Assembly (NCBI RefSeq): GCF_030441895.1
Contig: NZ_JARJAS010000014.1
DNA length: 64,000 nt
From: Enterococcus_D entomosocium
GTDB taxonomy: Bacteria > Bacillota > Bacilli > Lactobacillales > Enterococcaceae
Strand: one strand, 5' to 3'
This document shows positions 1 through 9,209 of this stretch, piece by piece (position 1 is the first letter of the stretch; the number at the start of each line of letters is the position of its first letter). A model generated the notes under the pieces. That model ran no database searches, was not told the DNA's origin, and saw nothing but the letters and a program-made list of their open reading frames with translations. The position numbers and the translations under genes are program-made.

Positions 1-190
1 CTAATAAAAAACGGGTCATTTGCCACGTATACGCGATAACTTGCTCAGCAGGTCTCGGACCATACGGGCATCTGGCTGTATCTCCCAGATAAAGAATCGA
101 TTCGTTGGGTAATTGCTTGATTGCTTCTTTGACGACCGTCAACCCACCAACACCAGAATCGATAAAACCAATTGGTCTGTTGTTTGTCAT
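1..190 (-). CDS. murI: Glutamate racemase, N-terminal part (runs off the window)
   Basis: Supplies D-glutamate for peptidoglycan by racemising L-glutamate in the cytoplasm. Only the first 63 codons are present. The translation starts MTNNRPIGFIDSGVGGLTV, and the DSGVGG and later YLGDTARCPYGPR segments are hallmarks of the racemase family. The catalytic cysteines lie further in, beyond the window edge. The ATG at 190 is preceded by an AAAGGATGG ribosome binding site. The gene reads leftward and probably has its own promoter just upstream, since a terminator separates it from the glnP end. Confidence 0.9.
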   Translation of the reverse strand, partial: MTNNRPIGFIDSGVGGLTVVKEAIKQLPNESILYLGDTARCPYGPRPAEQVIAYTWQMTRFLL

Positions 191-244
191 AGTTTCCATC
201 CTTTACATGAAAAAAAGAGTTTGGTGCGTTTTTCTCTCTTATTC

Positions 245-273
245 ATTTTGGACTTTTTTTGTCTATTTTTCAA
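245..273 (-). promoter_or_regulatory. Probable promoter of the glutamate racemase gene
   Basis: On the minus strand TTGAAA and CAAAAT are 17 bases apart, about 55 bases upstream of the murI start. This is a by-eye match to a sigma-A promoter. Confidence 0.4.
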
Positions 274-322
274 GTATTCCTTTCGTTTGCTAAAAAAGCT
301 TTCCCAAAAAACACGAAACGGT

Positions 323-399
323 CAAAAAGAAAAAAAGCCCCAACGATTGGCTCACAACCCACAAGTTGCACTTGCATGGGTAAAAGACCGATCGTGGGG
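323..399 (-). terminator. Terminator of the glnQHMP operon
   Basis: On the minus strand a 12-13 bp GC-rich stem (CCCCACGATCGG pairing with CCAATCGTTGGGG) encloses a second hairpin (ACCCATGCAAGT / ACTTGTGGGT) and is followed by a T-rich tract. It lies just after the glnP stop. Confidence 0.8.
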
Positions 400-421
400 A
401 TGATTTTGTCGATTATTCTTT

Positions 422-1078
422 TTAGTAATCGTACTGACGTTTTTCCAAAAAGCCAGAAAGCAATGATAATGCATAACAAACCAAAAAGTATAAAACAGTC
501 ATTGCCAAAAACATAGGCAAAACATAGTTTGTATTTTGACCATAAATGATTCGAGCATGATGAGTCAGCTCTGGTAAAGAAATAATCACGGCTAATGACG
601 TATCTTTGATCAAAGAGATCAACTGACTGACGATCGCTGGCAACATCGCTTTAAATGCCTGTGGCACGACGATACTCCGCAATACTTCGACATAGCTTAG
701 CCCTGTTGACAAACCAGCTTCCATCTGCCCTTTTGGCACAGCATTCAAACCAGCACGAAAGATTTCAGAGAGCATCGCTGATTCAAAAATCGTCAACGCC
801 ACAACCGCTGACCAAAAAATATTAAAGCGGATACCGATCTGCGGCAATGCAAAGTAAGTGAAAAAGATGATCAAGAGCAAAGGCAAGTTACGAATAACAT
901 CGATCACGACACCTAATACTTTCGAAAAGACCGGGATCGAGCTGAAGCGCAAAATGCCGGCGATCCCTCCGATAATAAAGCTAAATAAAATCGATAGGAT
1001 CGACACTTCAACTGTTACCCGCAAGCCATCGATCAAGAAGCGAATGTTAATCGCTGAAAAAGCTTCAAAAAAATCCAT
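422..1078 (-). CDS. glnP: Amino-acid ABC transporter permease (GlnP-like)
   Basis: Membrane-spanning subunit of a polar amino-acid importer, probably for glutamine. The 218-residue protein has about five hydrophobic segments and the HisM/GlnP family permease loop (EIFRAGLNAVPKGQMEAGLSTG, roughly residues 105-126) that contacts the ATPase. It is the last gene of a leftward operon in the order ATPase, binding protein, permease, permease, the same as Bacillus subtilis glnQHMP. The start has an AAGGAG site. Substrate is inferred from gene order and family and could be another polar amino acid. Confidence 0.85.
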   Translation of the reverse strand: MDFFEAFSAINIRFLIDGLRVTVEVSILSILFSFIIGGIAGILRFSSIPVFSKVLGVVIDVIRNLPLLLIIFFTYFALPQIGIRFNIFWSAVVALTIFESAMLSEIFRAGLNAVPKGQMEAGLSTGLSYVEVLRSIVVPQAFKAMLPAIVSQLISLIKDTSLAVIISLPELTHHARIIYGQNTNYVLPMFLAMTVLYFLVCYALSLLSGFLEKRQYDY

Positions 1079-1095
1079 AGTTCGTTAGCTCCTTT

Positions 1096-1743
1096 CTATG
1101 AGCGGACAGCCCAACGCCGTTCCAAGTAAACCATCAAATAAGACAATGGTAGGGTAATGATCAAATAGAAAAGACCAACAATGATATACGTATCGAATGT
1201 ATTGAAGGTCTCACTTGCGATCAAATCCCCTTGATACATAATATCTAATCCTGCGACCATCGCCAAAATTGATGAGTTTTTAACAAGATTGATAAATTGA
1301 TTGCCTAACGGTGGTACGACGATCTTAAAAGCCTGAGGCAAAATAATGTAACGCATCGCTTGGCTGTACGTAAAACCAGAAGACAAGGAAGCTTCCATCT
1401 GGCCTTTAGGAACCGTTTGAATCCCTGACCGGATCGTCTCAGCGATAAATGCCGATGTATAGATCGTTAAGCCAATCGTTCCCGCTTGAAAACCGTCAAA
1501 AGAAACCCAATACATTGGCACAACGACATAAAAGAACATCACGATGATCAATAAGGGAATATTTCTAAAAAACTCAACATACGCTTTTGCAATCCCTTTG
1601 ATGAGGCGATTGTCTGACAACTGAAAAATTGCCATTAAGGTTCCGATCAAAAGACTAAAAAACAGTGCGATCAAACTCGCCATGACTGTGTATTTAAAGC
1701 CTTCAATAAACTGACCGGTATACGTTTGAAATAATTCAACCAT
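1096..1743 (-). CDS. glnM: Amino-acid ABC transporter permease (GlnM-like)
   Basis: Second inner-membrane subunit of the importer, 215 residues, similar in length and layout to its neighbour and expected to pair with it as a heterodimer. The ATPase-coupling loop reads ETIRSGIQTVPKGQMEAS. An AGGAGGAAACTGA site precedes the ATG. The gap of 17 bases to the next permease and 11 bases from the binding-protein gene indicates co-transcription. Confidence 0.85.
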   Translation of the reverse strand: MVELFQTYTGQFIEGFKYTVMASLIALFFSLLIGTLMAIFQLSDNRLIKGIAKAYVEFFRNIPLLIIVMFFYVVVPMYWVSFDGFQAGTIGLTIYTSAFIAETIRSGIQTVPKGQMEASLSSGFTYSQAMRYIILPQAFKIVVPPLGNQFINLVKNSSILAMVAGLDIMYQGDLIASETFNTFDTYIIVGLFYLIITLPLSYLMVYLERRWAVRS

Positions 1744-1754
1744 TCAGTTTCCTC

Positions 1755-2564
1755 CTACTCTACTTTTCCTGATTCGTCTTCAGGGAACCACTTGTTGTAT
1801 ATCTCATCATAGGTTCCATCTTCACGCATTTCCCGCAAGGCTTGATTCACTGCATCAAGAAACGGCTTTTGTCCTTTATTGATGGCAATCCCATAAGGTT
1901 CTTCTGTAAAAGTTTCGCCAACTAAATGGTAATTGGGATTTTCACTCGCCATCCCTAATAAGATCGCATTATCCGTGGTCATAGCATCCCCTTGACCAGA
2001 TTGTAAAGCAGTAAAGGCTTCCGCATAATTCTCAAGTTCTAAAATTTGCGCTTCTGGTGCTGCTTCACGGATGTTCACAGCTGAGGTAGAGCCTTTAACG
2101 ACCAATACAGTGGTGTCTGCGGTCAAATCTTCGATCCCTTGAATAGGACTGTCTTTGGCAACTAATAACGATTGACCTGCATCAAAGTAGACATCGGAAA
2201 AATCGACCTGTTTTTTACGTTCTTCCGTGATAGTCATCGTGGCGATGATTGCATCGATGTTGCCGTTTTTCAAAAGAGGAATCCGGGTTTTTGAGGTAAC
2301 TTCAACAAAGATGGCATTGCCATCACGACCTAAAATTTTCTCAGTGATTGCACGAGCGATATCAATATCGAATCCCCGTACTTCTCTAGTCGCGATATCC
2401 ATCAATCCAAAAAGACGGGTATCGTTTTTTACGCCCCAAACGATCTGATTCGTCTCTTTGCTGTTTTCTAAAATATCGATATCTGCGGCACTTTGTCCTT
2501 TACAACCTGAGAAAGTCACAAGGGCAAAGGCTAAGACTAGAAAGGAAAATATTTTCTTTCTCAT
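1755..2564 (-). CDS. glnH: Amino-acid binding lipoprotein (GlnH-like)
   Basis: Extracytoplasmic solute-binding protein of family 3, 269 residues, anchored by lipid. The N-terminus is a lipoprotein signal peptide with the lipobox FSGC at about residues 18-21, so the mature protein begins at Cys21. Two alpha/beta lobes follow, with typical segments such as VRGFDIDIARAI and VDFSDVYFDAGQ. It captures the amino acid for the two permeases encoded downstream. Substrate is inferred only. Confidence 0.87.
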   Translation of the reverse strand: MRKKIFSFLVLAFALVTFSGCKGQSAADIDILENSKETNQIVWGVKNDTRLFGLMDIATREVRGFDIDIARAITEKILGRDGNAIFVEVTSKTRIPLLKNGNIDAIIATMTITEERKKQVDFSDVYFDAGQSLLVAKDSPIQGIEDLTADTTVLVVKGSTSAVNIREAAPEAQILELENYAEAFTALQSGQGDAMTTDNAILLGMASENPNYHLVGETFTEEPYGIAINKGQKPFLDAVNQALREMREDGTYDEIYNKWFPEDESGKVE

Positions 2565-2582
2565 AAGGGTTCCTCCTATTGC

Positions 2583-3320
2583 TTAATGATTTGTGACTTT
2601 ACTCAAGAATTGTTTTGCACGTTCGTCTCTGGGTGCATCAAAGAATCCATCGACATCGCGCCGGTCTTCTAAGACTTGTCCTTCCGCCATAAAGACGATT
2701 CGATCTGCTACTTCACGGGCAAAGCTCATTTCATGGGTAACAACGATCATGGACATACCTTCACTGGCAATTTTCTTCATGACATCCAATACATCACCAA
2801 TCATTTCTGGATCCAATGCTGACGTTGGCTCATCAAAAAGCAGCATCTCTGGTTTCATCGCAAGCCCTCTGGCAATTGCGACCCGCTGCTGTTGTCCGCC
2901 GGATAACATGGAAGGATAGGAATCTTTTTTATCTAACATCCCTACCCGATCAAGAAGTTTTTCCGCCAAATTGATGGCTTCTTGCTCATTTTGTTTTAAT
3001 ACTTTAATCGGTGCCAACGTAATATTTTCTAACACGGTTTTATTTGGATACAAGTTGAAATGTTGAAACACCATGCCGATGTTTTTTCTAATTTCTGTCA
3101 TTTTGACATCTTTGTCAAACAAGTTCTTACCATTGACCAATAATTGACCACCTGAAATGGTTTCTAGACCATTAATCGTACGGAGCATTGTACTTTTACC
3201 AGATCCTGAAGGCCCGATAACAACAACGACCTCACCTTTTTCAAATTCAAGGTTGATGTTTTTTAATGCATGGAACTTTCCGTAATATTTCTCTACGTTC
3301 TTAAATTCGATCATTGCCAT
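2583..3320 (-). CDS. glnQ: Amino-acid ABC transporter ATPase (GlnQ-like)
   Basis: Cytoplasmic ATPase energising the importer, 245 residues. Walker A GPSGSGKST is at residues 36-44, the Q-loop at about 86, the signature LSGGQQQ at 139-145 and Walker B LLFDEP at 160-165, followed by the switch histidine in VTHEM. First gene of the operon. The ATG at 3320 has AGGAG nine bases upstream; a second in-frame ATG two codons later is possible. Confidence 0.9.
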   Translation of the reverse strand: MAMIEFKNVEKYYGKFHALKNINLEFEKGEVVVVIGPSGSGKSTMLRTINGLETISGGQLLVNGKNLFDKDVKMTEIRKNIGMVFQHFNLYPNKTVLENITLAPIKVLKQNEQEAINLAEKLLDRVGMLDKKDSYPSMLSGGQQQRVAIARGLAMKPEMLLFDEPTSALDPEMIGDVLDVMKKIASEGMSMIVVTHEMSFAREVADRIVFMAEGQVLEDRRDVDGFFDAPRDERAKQFLSKVTNH

Positions 3321-3379
3321 TGATTCACACTCCTAGCTTTTTTTAAAATTAAATGAGTAATTGGAAAGATTTGATTCAT

Positions 3380-3409
3380 ATTATAGCTCAATCTTTTTTC
3401 ATTTGTAAA
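3380..3409 (-). promoter_or_regulatory. Promoter of the glnQHMP operon
   Basis: On the minus strand TTTACA and a perfect TATAAT are separated by 18 bases, about 60 bases before the glnQ start. Confidence 0.65.
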
Positions 3410-3525
3410 GGTTCTTTTCCAATGTTCCCCCCTTATTTCTGAAAAGACAAGTGCTATTTTACTTTGATGTGAGGTTTTTGTCCATGAAAATTTTTCTCAC
3501 CCCATCAGATCACAAGGAGAACCGG

Positions 3526-3554
3526 TTGTTTCTTTTGCTAAAAAAAGGTAAGAT
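3526..3554 (+). promoter_or_regulatory. Possible trpS promoter
   Basis: TTGTTT and TAAGAT are 17 bases apart. It would give a leader of only about 25 bases, too short for a T-box, so trpS seems not to be under T-box control here. Confidence 0.4.
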
Positions 3555-3587
3555 AAACCATATAACAAAGGAAAAGGTGGAAAAAAA

Positions 3588-4595
3588 GTGAATACGATTT
3601 TAACTGGCGACCGCCCAACTGGCAAATTGCATCTTGGCCATTATGTGGGGTCTTTAAAAAAACGGGTCGAAATGCAAGCTGACCCTGAAAATCAGCTTTA
3701 TATCATGGTCGCTGACATGCAGGCACTAACAGATAATGCGAAAACACCTGAGAAGGTCTCAGCGAATATTTTAGAAGTTGCTTTGGATTATTTAGCCGTT
3801 GGATTGGATCCAGCAAAAACAACGATGTTTATTCAATCGCAAATCCCTCAGCTCTCTGAATTGACGATGTATTATCTCAATCTAGTCAGTGTTGCTCGAG
3901 TACGACGCAATCCAACCGTTAAAGCCGAAATTGAACAAAAAAAATTTGGTGAAGGCGTTCCTTCTGGTTTCTTCATCTATCCTGTCTCTCAAGCAGCGGA
4001 TATCACCGCTTTTAAAGCAAATTTAGTCCCAGTCGGCGAAGATCAAAAACCAATGCTGGAACAAACGCAAGAAATCGTGCATAGTTTTAATTCTACGTAT
4101 AGTGAAGTATTAGTCGAACCAAAAGCGGTTTTACCGCCAAAAGGCATGGGACGTTTAGCGGGGATCGATGGGAACGGGAAAATGAGCAAATCATTGAACA
4201 ACGGCATTTACTTAGCTGATCCAGCCGATGTATTACAAAAGAAAGTGATGAGCATGTACACGGATCCAAATCACATTCATGTCAACGACCCCGGACAAGT
4301 TGAAGGCAATATGGTCTTCACTTATCTTGATGTATTTGGTACCGAAAAAGAAAAAATTGCTGAATTAAAAGAACATTACACCCGTGGTGGATTAGGCGAT
4401 GTCAAAATCAAACGCTATTTGATCGATGTTCTAGAAGCCGAATTTGCACCGATTCGTGAACGCCGTGAAGCTTTTGCCAAAGATCCCGGTGAAGTGATGA
4501 ACTTACTAAAACTTGGTAGTGAAAAAGCTGAACAAGTTGCCGCTCAGACGTTAGCTGAAGTCAAAAATGCAATGGGCATCAATTACTTTGCTTAA
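3588..4595 (+). CDS. trpS: Tryptophan--tRNA ligase
   Basis: Charges tRNA-Trp. The 335-residue class I synthetase has the HIGH motif as HLGH at residues 15-18 in the segment TGKLHLGHYVGSL, and KMSKS at residues 198-202. Start is GTG, placed by the AAGGTGG site seven bases upstream. It stands alone between a divergent transporter operon and a terminator. The TGDRPTGKLHLGHYVG start resembles the form common in enterococci and streptococci. Confidence 0.95.
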   Translation: MNTILTGDRPTGKLHLGHYVGSLKKRVEMQADPENQLYIMVADMQALTDNAKTPEKVSANILEVALDYLAVGLDPAKTTMFIQSQIPQLSELTMYYLNLVSVARVRRNPTVKAEIEQKKFGEGVPSGFFIYPVSQAADITAFKANLVPVGEDQKPMLEQTQEIVHSFNSTYSEVLVEPKAVLPPKGMGRLAGIDGNGKMSKSLNNGIYLADPADVLQKKVMSMYTDPNHIHVNDPGQVEGNMVFTYLDVFGTEKEKIAELKEHYTRGGLGDVKIKRYLIDVLEAEFAPIRERREAFAKDPGEVMNLLKLGSEKAEQVAAQTLAEVKNAMGINYFA

Positions 4596-4596
4596 A

Positions 4597-4625
4597 AAAA
4601 CAAGCCTTTACGGCTTGTTTTTTTG
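4597..4625 (+). terminator. trpS terminator
   Basis: Stem AAACAAGCC / GGCTTGTTT with a four-base loop and a T run, directly after the stop codon. Confidence 0.85.
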
Positions 4626-4936
4626 TTTACAAATCGGAATGAATTCTTTCATGCAAAACCTATGTACAAACTCTGTGTTAGATTTCACGAGAACACTTCC
4701 TCCCCAGACTGACACTTTGTGTATTTTGATTTGATGCTGTTTCTTGCGCAAAAATCGAGGAGCTGTCCTAAAAAATAACTTCATAAAACGCTGATTAGAA
4801 AATGCATTTTTTCAGCCTAGCCAGTGTTTAAAAAAGGTTGTACCAAAAAAGCTGGAATGCCTTCTATAGAGAAATCTTTTAAGGCTTTCACTCAACTCCT
4901 AACATTTTTTTGTCATCTGAGCATCTATTATAATAG
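4626..4936. other. Non-coding stretch between trpS and pheT
   Basis: About 310 bases with no credible reading frame or ribosome binding site. It is AT-rich with several A/T runs. I see no recognisable RNA or repeat family; it may be decayed sequence. Confidence 0.4.
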
Positions 4937-4988
4937 TAGAAAACGTTCCCCACCCAACTTCTTTGTATGGTGGAGAACGTTTTTCTAC
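4937..4988 (-). terminator. pheST terminator
   Basis: Long symmetrical hairpin with arms GTAGAAAAACGTTC and GAACGTTTTCTAC and an inner CCACC/GGTGG stem. It could also act on the plus strand. Confidence 0.75.
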
Positions 4989-4996
4989 TTATTTGA

Positions 4997-7417
4997 TTAG
5001 CGGATTTCTGCTTGAACGTTTTCTTCTAAGTTACGAGTAATTTTCGCTATTGCTTGATTGATCTCTTCATCCGTCAGGGTAGCTTCCGGATTGCTAAAGG
5101 TCAGACTGTACCCTAGAGATTTTTTACCTGCTTCAATGTTTTTCCCTTGATAAACATCGAATAAACGAATATCACTTAAGAAGCGACCTGCACTTTCACG
5201 AATGATTTCCATCACGGATTGGTTATCGATCGTTTCATCGAGCAAGAGTGCCATATCTCGGGTCACTGATGGGAACTTAGAAACTGGTTGATAGACCAAT
5301 TGTTCTGTTTTAGCTGCTAATAACTGATCTAAGTTCAATTCAGCAACATAGGTTTCACTCACTTCGTAGGCTTTGGCGATCGATGGGTGGACTTGTCCCA
5401 AGAAGCCGATTTCTAGGTCATCTAGCAAGATCATTGCCGTACGCCCAGGATGCATCTCTTTGATATCTGCCGTTTTTTGATAACGAATACGGTCGGTTAA
5501 TGCCAACGAATCAAAAAGATTTTCTAAAATGCCTTTCAAATGGAAGAAATCAACTTTTTGAGCTTGGGTTTGCCAGTCTTTCTCATGGATATTTCCTGTC
5601 AATGCTAGCCCTAAGTGATTGACTTCTGTTGGCAGTTCGTGTTTACTGTCGCCCGTTTGATAGAAGACGCGACCAATTTCATATAAAGCAACACGATTGT
5701 TTTTACGTGCCAAATTGTACGCAACGTCGTCTAACAAACCTGAAATAAGATTCAAGCGCAAGACGGCACGCTCTTCGGTCATTGGCCAATCCAATCGAGT
5801 CACTTGGCTCGATTTATCCGTAAATTGTTGTGCCTTCTCTTCCGTTGTCAAAGCATAGCTGATGGCTTCACTGACCCCGTTGCCTTCCAATAGCGTCCGA
5901 ACTTCTCTAGTCAGACGTTGCGCTTTGGTTAAATGACCGGCAACCGTTTCTCCTTGCGGTAAAGTCGATGGCAAACGATCATAACCGTAAATACGCGCCA
6001 CTTCTTCAATGATATCTGCTTCGATCGTAATATCCCAACGACGAGGTGGGACTGAAACAATATAGCTGTCTGCTTCTTGACGATGACCAAAGCCTAATGC
6101 ATCAAAGATTTCTTGCACTTCTTCATCAGTGATTTCTGTGCCTAAATAGCTATTGATCCGTGCTAAAGTAATCGCAACCTCCACAGGTTCTACTGCTACT
6201 TGGGAACCTATTACTGCCTCTTTTAAGACCGTTCCGCCAGCAAGTTCCGCAATCAGTGCTGCTGCTGCATCACAAGCTTTTGCAACCGTTGCTTGGTTGA
6301 TCCCTTTTTCAAAACGAGCGGATGATTCGCTTCTTAAATTGAATTTTTTCGAAGTCAAACGAATCGCTAATGGATCGAACAAGGCCGCTTCTAAAGCGAC
6401 TGTGGTCGTCGTTTCCGTGATTTCAGAATCAAGACCTCCCATGACGCCTGCGAGCGCAACTGGTGTCGTTCCGTTGGTGATAACGATGTCTTCTGGGGAA
6501 AGCTGACGAGTTTCTCCATCTAAGGTAACCAGGCTTTCATTTTCTTTGCCGCGACGTACCAGTATTTCCTTGCTGTCTAGCTTTTGATAATCAAAAGCAT
6601 GCAATGGTTGACCAAATAACAGTAAGATATAATTCGTCACGTCCACGACATTATTGATTGGACGAATGCCTTCATTCATCAAGCGATTTTGCAGCCATTG
6701 TGGACTTGGGGCGATCGTTACGCCATCAATGATTCGAATTTGGTAGGCGGGTGCATCCGTTGCTTCAGTGACCTTCACCTGAATTTTATCGGCAGCAGCT
6801 ACTTCACTTTCGGTAAGCGCAATTTCAGGAAACTTCGGTGTTTGCCGATAGATTGCACCGACTTCATAAGCAACCCCCCGCATGCTCAACGCATCCGCAC
6901 GATTCGGAGTGATCGATAATTCGATAATGTGATCATCCATATCAAGATAAGGAAAAACCGGTAATCCTGGTTCTGCTTCTGCTGGTAAATAATAAATTCC
7001 TTCTGCGTATTCTTTGGGAATCACGCTATCGGCGTATCCCAACTCTTGCAACGAACAAATCATGCCGTTGGAAACTTCTCCCCGCATCTTGCCCTTTTTG
7101 ATTTTTACGTTGCCCGCGATTCGAGAGCCTGGTAATGCCACGATGACTTTGATGCCGCTTTTGACATTCGGCGCACCACAAACGATCTGTGAGTCTTCAT
7201 CCTCGCCAATATTTACTTGGCAAATTGATAGATGATCAGAATCTGGATGTGGTCGGCAGTCGGTCACTTCTCCGACAACGATTTTTTTTAAACCCTCTTC
7301 AGGCACGTCAATACCTTCGACTTCGATCCCCGTCACTGACATTTTATCCGCCAGCTCTTTGGGTGTGATCTCAGACAGATCAAGGTATTCATTTAACCAT
7401 TTGTATGATACTAACAT
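4997..7417 (-). CDS. pheT: Phenylalanine--tRNA ligase beta subunit
   Basis: Beta chain of the alpha2-beta2 synthetase, 806 residues, the usual length for Firmicutes. The N-terminal OB-fold tRNA-binding domain (IVVGEVTDCRPHPDSDHLSIC, about residues 46-66) is followed by the B3/B4 editing region, the B5 domain and a C-terminal anticodon-binding FDX-ACB domain (FPSVTRDMALLLD). It sits directly after pheS with no intergenic gap, so translation is likely coupled. Confidence 0.95.
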   Translation of the reverse strand: MLVSYKWLNEYLDLSEITPKELADKMSVTGIEVEGIDVPEEGLKKIVVGEVTDCRPHPDSDHLSICQVNIGEDEDSQIVCGAPNVKSGIKVIVALPGSRIAGNVKIKKGKMRGEVSNGMICSLQELGYADSVIPKEYAEGIYYLPAEAEPGLPVFPYLDMDDHIIELSITPNRADALSMRGVAYEVGAIYRQTPKFPEIALTESEVAAADKIQVKVTEATDAPAYQIRIIDGVTIAPSPQWLQNRLMNEGIRPINNVVDVTNYILLLFGQPLHAFDYQKLDSKEILVRRGKENESLVTLDGETRQLSPEDIVITNGTTPVALAGVMGGLDSEITETTTTVALEAALFDPLAIRLTSKKFNLRSESSARFEKGINQATVAKACDAAAALIAELAGGTVLKEAVIGSQVAVEPVEVAITLARINSYLGTEITDEEVQEIFDALGFGHRQEADSYIVSVPPRRWDITIEADIIEEVARIYGYDRLPSTLPQGETVAGHLTKAQRLTREVRTLLEGNGVSEAISYALTTEEKAQQFTDKSSQVTRLDWPMTEERAVLRLNLISGLLDDVAYNLARKNNRVALYEIGRVFYQTGDSKHELPTEVNHLGLALTGNIHEKDWQTQAQKVDFFHLKGILENLFDSLALTDRIRYQKTADIKEMHPGRTAMILLDDLEIGFLGQVHPSIAKAYEVSETYVAELNLDQLLAAKTEQLVYQPVSKFPSVTRDMALLLDETIDNQSVMEIIRESAGRFLSDIRLFDVYQGKNIEAGKKSLGYSLTFSNPEATLTDEEINQAIAKITRNLEENVQAEIR

Positions 7418-8464
7418 TTATTGTTCCCCCTTGAACTGGCGAATGAAACGCACATCATTTTGATAGAATTGGCGAATGTCGTTCACGCCGTAGCGCAGCA
7501 TTGCCACTCGATCAGGACCTAAACCAAAAGCAAATCCTGAATATTGGGTTGGATCGATCCCTGACATTTCTAAGACGTTAGGATGCACCATTCCAGCACC
7601 GAGGATCTCGATCCAGCCAGTTTGTTTACAAACATTACAACCGGCACCACCGCACTTGAAGCAGCTGACATCGACTTCGACCGATGGTTCTGTGAAAGGG
7701 AAATAGCTTGGTCGCAAGCGAATTTGGCGATCTTCCCCAAACATTTTTTGCATCATGACTTCTAAGGTTCCTTTTAAGTCACCCATCGTAATATTCTTAT
7801 CGATTACCAATCCTTCAATTTGATGGAATTGGTGGCTATGGGTCGCATCATCTGTGTCACGACGGAAAACTTTCCCGGGTGAGATCATCCGCAGCGGCCC
7901 TTTAGAAAAATCATGAGTCTCCATTGTTCTCGCTTGCACTGGTGACGTATGGGTTCGAATCAGCACTTCCTCTGAAATATAAAAAGTATCTTGCATGTCT
8001 CTGGCTGGATGATCTTTTGGCAGATTCATCCGTTCGAAGTTGTAATGATCTTTTTCCACTTCGTAACCTTCGACTACTTGGTAGCCCATACCAACAAAGA
8101 TATCTTCGATTTCTTCCATGATTTGCGTTAGCACATGGCGTGTTCCTCGGTCCATCTTTTTACCAGGCAACGTCACGTCGATGGATTCTTCAGCAAGAGC
8201 TTTTTCCAAGTTTGCTGCTTCGATAGACGTCTTTGCTTCTTCGATCGCTTCTGTCAAGATATCACGAATCTCGTTGGCATAGCTCCCCACCTTCGGCCGT
8301 TCTTCCGCAGAAAGATCTTTCATCCCCCGTAGAACTTCTGTGATAGGGCCTTTTTTCCCAAGCACTTCCACTCGAATTTGATTCAAGTCATTCATGGTTG
8401 GACTTTCTTTGATTTTAAGCAATGTCGTTTCCTTCAATGCTTCTAATTTCTCTTGTAAAGACAT
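7418..8464 (-). CDS. pheS: Phenylalanine--tRNA ligase alpha subunit
   Basis: Catalytic alpha chain, class II synthetase, 348 residues. The N-terminal coiled coil is followed by motif 2 (FRRDTDDATHSHQFHQIEG) and motif 3 (GFAFGLGPDRVAMLRYG). The longer reading frame begins at 8497, but ATG at 8464 is chosen because an AAGGAGG site lies seven to eight bases before it and the protein then begins MSLQEKLEALKE. Expression is controlled by a T-box in the leader. Confidence 0.95.
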   Translation of the reverse strand: MSLQEKLEALKETTLLKIKESPTMNDLNQIRVEVLGKKGPITEVLRGMKDLSAEERPKVGSYANEIRDILTEAIEEAKTSIEAANLEKALAEESIDVTLPGKKMDRGTRHVLTQIMEEIEDIFVGMGYQVVEGYEVEKDHYNFERMNLPKDHPARDMQDTFYISEEVLIRTHTSPVQARTMETHDFSKGPLRMISPGKVFRRDTDDATHSHQFHQIEGLVIDKNITMGDLKGTLEVMMQKMFGEDRQIRLRPSYFPFTEPSVEVDVSCFKCGGAGCNVCKQTGWIEILGAGMVHPNVLEMSGIDPTQYSGFAFGLGPDRVAMLRYGVNDIRQFYQNDVRFIRQFKGEQ

Positions 8465-8547
8465 GTGTTTCCTCCTTCTATGCTGTGAATAGTGCAAGAA
8501 TAAAAAGACTGGATTGACTGAATAAAGTGAGTATCATTCGTATAAAG

Positions 8548-8792
8548 ACAAAAAAAGACATCATCCCTTAAAAAGGAACGACGTCTCGTGTTACCATCCT
8601 CATTCGCGAAAAAAACCGCGCACTCACTTCGGCTAACGACAGCAAAACTGCCGACTGACTGTAATCAGCAAGCTCCAGAAGTGAAATTCATTTTTCGAAT
8701 ACAGGACTTGCTTTCAGTCTGTGACAAGTCTCCCTTTTTCTGATTCAGCCAAATTACTAGTTTCTATCAACGCTTTTTATCTATTCATTTAA
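8548..8792 (-). promoter_or_regulatory. T-box riboswitch of pheST (phenylalanine)
   Basis: The minus-strand leader carries the T-box sequence AGGATGGTAACACG at 8587-8600. Its TGGT can pair with the ACCA end of uncharged tRNA-Phe. The stem I region (8655-8775) contains a likely UUC specifier at 8683-8685. The intrinsic terminator (GACGTCGTTCC / GGGATGATGTC and a T run) is at 8550-8586. The T-box core deviates from the common AGGGTGGNACCGCG. Confidence 0.9.
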
Positions 8793-8796
8793 GCTT

Positions 8797-8825
8797 AGTT
8801 TACCTAATTTCCGGTGAGAAATCAA
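8797..8825 (-). promoter_or_regulatory. Probable promoter of the pheST leader
   Basis: TTGATT and TAAACT on the minus strand, spaced by 17 bases, overlapping the 3' end of the upstream HxlR gene. Confidence 0.45.
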
Positions 8826-9142
8826 CTGCATTCTTCCTCACGCACCCAGGTTTCTGCCCAACGCTTCACACTCATCATACTCTTTTCAAGAGCAATACCT
8901 CTTGGCGTCAAGCAGTAAAGATTGTTTTCTTTGCAGACAATTTCTTCCCGCTCTAATTCTTTCAAGCGTTCGACTAACACCCGATCACTCACTTGAGGAA
9001 TCTTGTTTGCTAACTCAACAAATCTTTGTTTGCCGTCTTCAAGAAGGACATCAATGATCAAGCCGTTCCACTTTTTGCCTAAAATAGAAAAAGCTTTTTC
9101 AAATTTAGGACAAAGGGCATAATCCGATTCTACTTTTATCAT
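8822..9142 (-). CDS. HxlR-family transcriptional regulator
   Basis: DNA-binding regulator of 106 residues with a single winged-helix HxlR domain (GKKWNGLIIDVLLEDGKQRF, then KIPQVSDRVLVERLKELE). A cysteine at residue 11 (DYALCPKFEKA) is at the place of the redox-active cysteine known in YodB/HypR-type members, so it may sense electrophiles or disulfide stress. It has its own promoter overlapped by a dyad, suggesting autoregulation. The ribosome binding site is GAGGTG. The target genes are unknown; the nitroreductase at 18951 is a candidate. Confidence 0.85.
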   Translation of the reverse strand: MIKVESDYALCPKFEKAFSILGKKWNGLIIDVLLEDGKQRFVELANKIPQVSDRVLVERLKELEREEIVCKENNLYCLTPRGIALEKSMMSVKRWAETWVREEECS

Positions 9143-9163
9143 TCTCCATCACCTCTTTTACCT

Positions 9164-9192
9164 ATTATAGCATATGACTTACGAATTGTAAG
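9164..9192 (-). promoter_or_regulatory. Promoter and operator of the HxlR-type gene
   Basis: TTACAA and TATAAT lie 16 bases apart on the minus strand. A perfect dyad CTTAC-N5-GTAAG (9178-9192) covers the -35 box, the expected place for a repressor site. Confidence 0.65.
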
Positions 9193-9209
9193 AAACTAGG
9201 ATCGATCAG

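Noticed and set aside
6153..6506. Plus-strand frame of 117 codons
   Set aside because: Antisense shadow of pheT.
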